From NCBI RefSeq assembly GCF_000346755.1, contig NZ_ANNV01000009.1, forward strand, positions 1 to 64,000: a stretch of 64,000 nt of DNA, given 5' to 3'. A program made the position numbers and the translations under genes. This DNA comes from Pseudomonas sp. CBZ-4. GTDB lineage: Bacteria > Pseudomonadota > Gammaproteobacteria > Pseudomonadales > Pseudomonadaceae. Numbering within the stretch: the stretch's first letter is position 1; each line of letters begins with the position of its first letter. The notes under the pieces were generated by a model, which searched no databases, was not told the DNA's origin, and was given only the letters and a program-made list of their open reading frames with translations. Shown here piece by piece: positions 59,533 to 64,000 of the stretch.

Positions 59533-59991
59533 ATGCCTGATCTCCCCGCGTCAAAACGCCTACGCTTCGGCCGGCATGATGAACCCAGCCGCATTTACCT
59601 GCTGACCACCAATACGCTTGATCGCGAACCCGTTTTCCAGGACTTCACGCTCGGCCGCCTGGTGGTCCAACAATTCAGGATTGCCCAAAACCAGGGCCTG
59701 GCGACCTCCTTGGCGTGGGTCGTCATGCCGGATCACTTCCACTGGCTGGTCTCGCTGGAGAAAGGCTCACTGGCCGACCTCATGCGCCAGGTGAAGTCCA
59801 AGAGCACTCGCGTCGTGAATGCGGTAGCCAGACGCCAGGGTCGGCTCTGGCAGCCGGGTTTTCACGACCATGCGGTGCGCCGTGAAGAAAGCCTTGAAGG
59901 AATCGCCCGATATATCGTGGCCAATCCCCTAAGAGCTGGATTGGTAAAACGATATGGCGACTATCCGCTGTGGGATGCCATTTGGGTTTGA
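59533..59991 (+). mobile_element. REP-associated tyrosine transposase (RAYT)
   Basis: A 152-residue protein of the Y1/HUH transposase fold (IS200-like), with the HUH motif H68-F69-H70 in VVMPDHFHWLV, the conserved LWQPGFHDHAVR, and the candidate nucleophile Y127 in IARYIVANPLRAGL. RAYTs are single-copy, vertically kept enzymes that recognise and move REP/REPIN sequences. The gene is flanked at about 95 and 20 nt by REP pairs, the standard arrangement, and the window contains many REPs of the same word. The reading frame is intact. GAGAGG precedes the ATG. Confidence 0.93.
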
Positions 59992-60010
59992 CTTGAGACC
60001 GAGTCGCCGC

Positions 60011-60102
60011 CATCGCAGGCAAGCCAGCTCCCACAGTTGAGCGTATTCACAAATTTAAATGTGTGAACCCAATCAATTGTGGGAGCTGGCTTGCCTGCGA
60101 TG
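60011..60102. repeat. REP pair right of the RAYT gene, type B
   Basis: CATCGCAGGCAAGCCAGCTC and its inverse (GCTGGC cores) with the spacer TTGAGCGTATTCACAAATTT.., a mixture of the two spacer subfamilies seen elsewhere. It starts 20 nt after the transposase stop and ends 23 nt before the GlcG-like stop. Confidence 0.9.
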
Positions 60103-60124
60103 AGGCCCTTCCAGTCACATCAAA

Positions 60125-60565
60125 TCAAGCCGACACCCCCGCATCCGCCAACAACCCCACCCCTTCAATCGCCGTTATCGCGCACTGTTCATCAATATCC
60201 GACGTATCCCCGCTGATCCCGATCGCCCCCAACACCCGGCCCTCCTGATCCCGGATCAACACCCCACCCGGCGCCGGCACCACGCTGCCCTGCCCCAGGC
60301 TGTTCAACGCGGCGATAAACGCCGGCCGCTGCTGCGCGTCCAGTGCCAGCAGGCGCGAGCCCTTGCCCAGGGCAATCGCGCCCCAGGCCTTGCCGATGGC
60401 GATCTGCGGGCGCAGCAGGCTGGCGCCGTCTTCCCGTTGCAGGGTGATCAGGTGCCCACCGCTGTCCAGCACCGCGATGGTCAGCGGCGCCGCCGAAATG
60501 GTGCGCCCCGCAGTCAGGGCCTGGCTGGCCAGTTGGGTGGCTATTTTCAAGGTTAAAGCGCTCAT
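60125..60565 (-). CDS. GlcG/HbpS-like (DUF336) protein
   Basis: 146 residues of the GlcG/HbpS fold: LTIAVLDSGGHLITLQREDGAS, then IAIGKAWGAIALG, PGGVLIRD and GAIGISGDTSDIDEQCAITAIEGV. The family includes haem-binding HbpS and the GlcG protein of glycolate operons. It is divergent from gcl with shared palindromes in between, so a role in the glyoxylate pathway is likely, though its biochemical function is unproven. Cytoplasmic, no signal peptide. Confidence 0.87.
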   Translation of the reverse strand: MSALTLKIATQLASQALTAGRTISAAPLTIAVLDSGGHLITLQREDGASLLRPQIAIGKAWGAIALGKGSRLLALDAQQRPAFIAALNSLGQGSVVPAPGGVLIRDQEGRVLGAIGISGDTSDIDEQCAITAIEGVGLLADAGVSA

Positions 60566-60656
60566 GGTGCCGTCCTTATCTTGTTATGGGAAAAGCGGTG
60601 GAGGTCTGAAGGATCAGATGCTCGATCAAACAAATAGAACACAATGACATTTGTTT

Positions 60657-60666
60657 TTGTATACAA
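60657..60666. promoter_or_regulatory. TTGTATACAA palindrome, copy 1
   Basis: A perfect 10-bp palindrome on the GlcG-like side of the divergent region, about 90 nt upstream of that gene's start. Identical to copy 2 at 60785. Its size and TA centre suit a GntR (FCD-type) regulator. Confidence 0.6.
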
Positions 60667-60784
60667 TATTTTCGAACAAACCTTCCATACGTCGTAAAAA
60701 TGCCTTCCGACGAACGCAAAGGCCCGCCGATAAAATGGATTGACCTGCGCAGCTCGCCGTGAATACACTTTGACCAGACACCAC

Positions 60785-60794
60785 TTGTATACAA
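60785..60794. promoter_or_regulatory. TTGTATACAA palindrome, copy 2 (gcl operator)
   Basis: The second identical palindrome, 28 nt before the gcl ATG and overlapping a possible -10 TACAAT (60790-60795). A repressor bound here would block gcl directly; together with copy 1, 128 bp away, looping is possible. No regulator gene is adjacent within the window. Confidence 0.65.
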
Positions 60795-60821
60795 TTACAA
60801 AACGCAAGAGGCACCAAAATC

Positions 60822-62597
60822 ATGAGCAAAATGAGAGCAATCGAAGCCGCCGTTCTGGTAATGCGCCGTGAGGGCGTCGACACCGCCTTCGGTATCCCAG
60901 GCGCTGCGATCAACCCGCTGTACTCGGCCTTGCAGAAGGTGGGTGGCATCGATCACGTCCTTGCTCGCCACGTTGAAGGCGCCTCCCACATGGCCGAGGG
61001 TTACACCCGCACCAAGGCCGGCAATATCGGCGTGTGCATCGGCACCTCGGGCCCGGCGGGCACCGACATGGTCACCGGCCTGTACAGCGCCTCGGCGGAT
61101 TCGATCCCGATCCTGTGCATCACCGGCCAAGCCCCGCGCGCCCGGATGCACAAGGAAGACTTCCAGGCCGTGGACATCACCAGCATCGTCAAGCCGGTGA
61201 CCAAGTGGGCAACCACCGTGCTGGAACCTGGCCAGGTGCCTTATGCGTTCCAGAAAGCCTTCTATGAAATGCGCTCCGGCCGCCCAGGCCCGGTGCTGAT
61301 CGACCTGCCGTTCGACGTGCAGATGGCCGAGATCGAGTTCGACATCGACGCCTACCAGCCGCTGCCCCTGGCCAAGCCACTGGCCACACGCATCCAGGTG
61401 GAAAAAGCCCTGGCCCTGCTCGACCAGGCTGAACGCCCGCTGCTGGTCAGCGGTGGTGGCGTGATCAACGCCGACGCCAGCGACCTGCTGGTGGAGTTCG
61501 CCGAACTGACCGGTATCCCGGTGATCCCGACCCTGATGGGCTGGGGCACGATCCCCGACGATCACCCGCTGATGGTGGGTATGGTCGGCCTGCAAACCTC
61601 CCACCGTTATGGCAACGCGACGATGCTCAAGTCGGACGTGGTGCTGGGCATCGGCAACCGCTGGGCCAACCGCCACACCGGTTCGGTGGAGGTGTACACC
61701 GAGGGCCGCAAATTCATTCACGTCGACATCGAGCCGACGCAAATCGGCCGCGTGTTCACCCCGGACCTGGGCATCGTCTCCGACGCCGGTTCTGCCCTGA
61801 CCATGTTCATTGAAGTGGCCCGCGAGTGGAAAGCCGCCGGCAAACTCAAGGACCGCAGCGCCTGGCTGCACGATTGCCAACAGCGCAAAGCCACCCTGCA
61901 CCGCAAGACTCACTTCGATAACGTGCCGGTCAAGCCGCAACGGGTGTACGAAGAGATGAACCAGGTGTTCGGCAAAGACACCTGCTACGTCAGCACCATC
62001 GGTTTGTCGCAGATTGCCGGTGCACAATTCCTGCACGTCTATAAGCCACGCCACTGGATCAACTGCGGCCAGGCAGGTCCATTGGGCTGGACCATTCCGG
62101 CGGCGCTGGGCGTGGTCAAGGCCGACCCGAGCCGCAAGGTCGTCGCGCTGTCCGGCGACTACGACTTCCAGTTCATGATCGAAGAATTGGCCGTGGGCGC
62201 GCAGTTCAAGCTGCCGTACATCCACGTGGTGGTGAACAACTCCTACCTCGGCTTGATCCGTCAGGCCCAGCGCGGGTTTGAAATGGACTACTGCGTGCAG
62301 CTGTCTTTCGACAACCTCAACGCCCCGGAACTCAACGGTTATGGCGTCGACCACGTGGCCGTCGCCGAAGGCCTGGGCTGCAAGGCCCTGCGCGTGTTCG
62401 AGCCAGGCCAGATCCAGCCGGCGCTGCGCAAGGCGCAGGAAATGATCGAAGAATTCAAGGTGCCGGTGATCGTTGAGATTATTCTGGAGCGCGTGACCAA
62501 TATTTCCATGGGCACCGAGATCAACGCCGTCAACGAATTCGAAGATCTGGCCCTGGTCGGCAACGATGCGCCGACCGCCATTTCCCTGCTCGATTAA
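60822..62597 (+). CDS. gcl: glyoxylate carboligase
   Basis: 591 residues, a ThDP and FAD enzyme joining two glyoxylates to tartronate semialdehyde plus CO2. The sequence is close to E. coli Gcl throughout. It has Val at position 51 ([15 protein letters not shown]), the known replacement of the catalytic Glu found in other ThDP enzymes and diagnostic for Gcl. The ThDP/Mg motif is [26 protein letters not shown] lies upstream. First gene of gcl-hyi-glxR. Confidence 0.98.
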   Translation: MSKMRAIEAAVLVMRREGVDTAFGIPGAAINPLYSALQKVGGIDHVLARHVEGASHMAEGYTRTKAGNIGVCIGTSGPAGTDMVTGLYSASADSIPILCITGQAPRARMHKEDFQAVDITSIVKPVTKWATTVLEPGQVPYAFQKAFYEMRSGRPGPVLIDLPFDVQMAEIEFDIDAYQPLPLAKPLATRIQVEKALALLDQAERPLLVSGGGVINADASDLLVEFAELTGIPVIPTLMGWGTIPDDHPLMVGMVGLQTSHRYGNATMLKSDVVLGIGNRWANRHTGSVEVYTEGRKFIHVDIEPTQIGRVFTPDLGIVSDAGSALTMFIEVAREWKAAGKLKDRSAWLHDCQQRKATLHRKTHFDNVPVKPQRVYEEMNQVFGKDTCYVSTIGLSQIAGAQFLHVYKPRHWINCGQAGPLGWTIPAALGVVKADPSRKVVALSGDYDFQFMIEELAVGAQFKLPYIHVVVNNSYLGLIRQAQRGFEMDYCVQLSFDNLNAPELNGYGVDHVAVAEGLGCKALRVFEPGQIQPALRKAQEMIEEFKVPVIVEIILERVTNISMGTEINAVNEFEDLALVGNDAPTAISLLD

Positions 62598-62607
62598 GGA
62601 GAACCCT

Positions 62608-63390
62608 ATGCCGCGCTTTGCCGCCAACCTGTCCATGCTGTTCACCGAGCAAGACTTTCTTGCTCGCTTCAAAGCGGCCGCCGATGCGGGCTTCGAAGGT
62701 GTGGAGTATCTGTTCCCGTATGAATTCAGCTCGGCTGAAATCAAGGCACAGCTCGACGCCAACGGCCTGACCCAAGTGCTGTTCAACCTGCCGGCCGGTG
62801 ACTGGGCCAAGGGCGAACGCGGCCTGGCGTGCCACCCGGACCGGGTCGAGGAATTCCGCGCCGGGGTCAACCTGGCCATCGCCTACGCCCAGGTGCTGGG
62901 CAACACCCAGGTCAACTGCTTGGCGGGTATCCGGCCGCAGGGCGTTGACGATGCAACGGTGGAAAAAACCTTCGTCGCCAACCTCAAGTACGCCGCCGAC
63001 AAGCTGCAAGCGGTGGGTATCAAACTGGTGATGGAGATGATCAACACCCGCGACATCCCGGGTTTCTACCTGAACAACACGGCGCAGGCCCTGTCGATCC
63101 GCGAGCAGGTGGGCAGCGCCAACCTGTTCCTGCAATACGACATCTACCACATGCAAATCATGGAAGGCGACCTGGCCCGCACCATGGCCGCGCACCTGGA
63201 TGAGATCAACCACATCCAGCTGGCGGACAACCCCGGGCGCAATGAGCCGGGGACGGGCGAGATCAACTACCGGTTCCTGTTCGAGCATCTGGACCGCATT
63301 GGATACAAGGGTTGGGTGGGTTGTGAATACAAGCCATTGACCACCACCGAAGCCGGTTTGGGCTGGCTCAAGACCCACAACGCGATCTAA
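62608..63390 (+). CDS. hyi: hydroxypyruvate isomerase
   Basis: 260 residues from the ATG at 62608 with AAGGAG. It is a TIM-barrel sugar isomerase-like protein: FAANLSMLFTE, EGVEYLFPYEF, LEM-type VMEMINTRDIPGFYL with a metal-binding Glu, YDIYHMQIMEGD, and HIQLADNPGRNEPGTGEINY. It interconverts hydroxypyruvate and tartronate semialdehyde. It lies 10 nt after gcl. A REPIN follows before glxR. Confidence 0.96.
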   Translation: MPRFAANLSMLFTEQDFLARFKAAADAGFEGVEYLFPYEFSSAEIKAQLDANGLTQVLFNLPAGDWAKGERGLACHPDRVEEFRAGVNLAIAYAQVLGNTQVNCLAGIRPQGVDDATVEKTFVANLKYAADKLQAVGIKLVMEMINTRDIPGFYLNNTAQALSIREQVGSANLFLQYDIYHMQIMEGDLARTMAAHLDEINHIQLADNPGRNEPGTGEINYRFLFEHLDRIGYKGWVGCEYKPLTTTEAGLGWLKTHNAI

Positions 63391-63404
63391 CCGCACCCCC
63401 CATT

Positions 63405-63495
63405 AATGTGGGAGCTGGCTTGCCTGCGATGCAGACACCGCAGTGTTTCAGGCAAAACCGGTGGATGCCATCGCAGGCAAGCCAGCTCCCACATT
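63405..63495. repeat. REPIN inside the gcl operon
   Basis: AATGTGGGAGCTGGCTTGCC and its inverse (type A, GCTGGC cores) lie between hyi and glxR, 15 nt after the hyi stop and 64 nt before the glxR ATG. It separates two genes normally made from one mRNA. Confidence 0.9.
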
Positions 63496-63558
63496 GGATC
63501 GTCTGTGTTCGGCAGGCTGAGACAGGCCTGCCCATCCAATAAAAAGAGGATTTTCGTC

Positions 63559-64000
63559 ATGGCTAAAATCGGATTCATCGGCACCGGCATCATGGGCCAA
63601 CCCATGGCCGCCAACCTGCAAAAAGCAGGTCACCAACTGTTCCTCTCCGAACATCACGGCAAGGCCCCGCAAGCCCTGGTCGACGCCGGCGCCATCGCCC
63701 TGGCCAGCCCGCAGCAGGTGGCCCAGGAAGCCGAGTTCATCATCGTCATGGTGCCCGACACCCCGCAGGTCGAGGACGTGTTGTTCCGCGCCGACGGCGT
63801 AGCCGCTGGCCTGTCGCCGAACAAAGTGGTGATCGACATGAGTTCGATCTCTCCCACCGCCACCAAAGCCTTCGCCGCGAAGATCAACGCGACTGGCGCG
63901 CAGTACCTCGACGCCCCGGTATCCGGCGGTGAAGTCGGCGCCAAGGCCGGCACCCTGAGCATCATGATCGGTGGCAAGCCACAGACCTTCGAACGCGCCC
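63559..64000 (+). CDS. glxR: tartronate semialdehyde reductase (2-hydroxy-3-oxopropionate reductase), partial
   Basis: The first 147 residues of a beta-hydroxyacid dehydrogenase; the gene runs off the right edge. The N-terminal NAD fold IGFIGTGIMGQPMAANL and the substrate-binding motif DAPVSGGEVGAKAGTLSIM are complete. It reduces tartronate semialdehyde to D-glycerate, finishing the pathway begun by Gcl. AGAGGA precedes the ATG at 63559. garR is the alternative name, but the operon context favours glxR. Confidence 0.95.
   Translation, partial: MAKIGFIGTGIMGQPMAANLQKAGHQLFLSEHHGKAPQALVDAGAIALASPQQVAQEAEFIIVMVPDTPQVEDVLFRADGVAAGLSPNKVVIDMSSISPTATKAFAAKINATGAQYLDAPVSGGEVGAKAGTLSIMIGGKPQTFERA

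Noticed and set aside
59533..59991. Treating the RAYT gene as an IS200/IS605 insertion sequence
   Set aside because: No IS ends or accessory TnpB; the flanks are REP pairs, as expected of a domesticated RAYT.

Overview
The window is about 64 kb of chromosome from a gamma-proteobacterium of the genus Pseudomonas, most likely the P. fluorescens group. I base this on the core gene content (fabAB, gpsA, htpG, the sdh-suc-lpd block, gltA, braB, actP, a BetX-like betaine binding protein), the GC-rich coding style, and twelve copies of a REP/REPIN element built on the word GTGGGAG..GCTTGCC..CGAT, which is typical of that group. From memory, the order from the acyl-CoA ligase (15.4 kb) to gltA (49.6 kb) follows one block of P. 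aeruginosa (AMP ligase, thioesterase, hydrolases, gpsA, hybrid kinase, fabAB, MCP, htpG, braB, sucDC, lpd, sucBA, sdhBADC, gltA). The stretch after gltA (actP, yjcH, betX, hydrolase, MlaA-like) follows a different one.

Layout. 0-0.4 kb: a tRNA cluster (Glu, Gly, Glu) on the minus strand with a near-consensus promoter. 0.6-12.2 kb: mixed single genes: a conserved hypothetical, an alpha/beta hydrolase, an HBM-type chemoreceptor, a MocR regulator, an SDR, a CurA-like oxidoreductase, pyrF, a two-component pair and an AI-2E-family exporter. 12.2-19 kb: a minus-strand lipid/acyl cluster (acyl ligase, hotdog thioesterase, two hydrolases, DUF4892) and gpsA-DUF4389-sixA. 19.1-24.1 kb: a tight operon of TonB-dependent receptor, periplasmic binding protein and hybrid histidine kinase, followed by fabA-fabB. 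26-34.6 kb: second chemoreceptor, OsmC, pirin, dienelactone hydrolase, htpG with a heat-shock promoter, two overlapping thioesterases, a small lipoprotein and a DUF599 membrane protein. 34.8-49.6 kb: braB, then nine genes of the TCA cycle on one strand (sdhCDAB-sucAB-lpdG-sucCD) diverging from gltA. 49.8-59.3 kb: acetate permease, betaine binding protein, a GH17 membrane protein, a hydrolase/MlaA-like pair, DUF808 and a RutR-like TetR regulator. 59.3-64 kb: a REP-associated tyrosine transposase (RAYT) bracketed by REPs, then the glyoxylate carboligase operon gcl-hyi-glxR, which runs off the right edge, with a divergent GlcG/HbpS-like gene.

How it fits together. The window is dominated by central metabolism: citrate synthase through succinate dehydrogenase; acetate, branched-chain amino acid and betaine uptake; unsaturated fatty acid synthesis; and glyoxylate assimilation. 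The regulation visible in the DNA includes sigma-70 promoters for the tRNAs, sdh and gltA, a sigma-32 promoter for htpG, a DesT-like palindrome before fabA, a 16-bp palindrome before the acyl ligase, and two identical TTGTATACAA palindromes in the gcl divergent region.

The most unusual points are three. The receptor/binding-protein/hybrid-kinase operon looks like a ligand-sensing relay. Every convergent gap of 98 bp or more carries a REPIN, while no divergent gap does. The resident RAYT gene is flanked by REP pairs, one of which has mixed core types. I did not find CRISPR arrays, prophage genes, complete insertion sequences or an obviously novel defence system.
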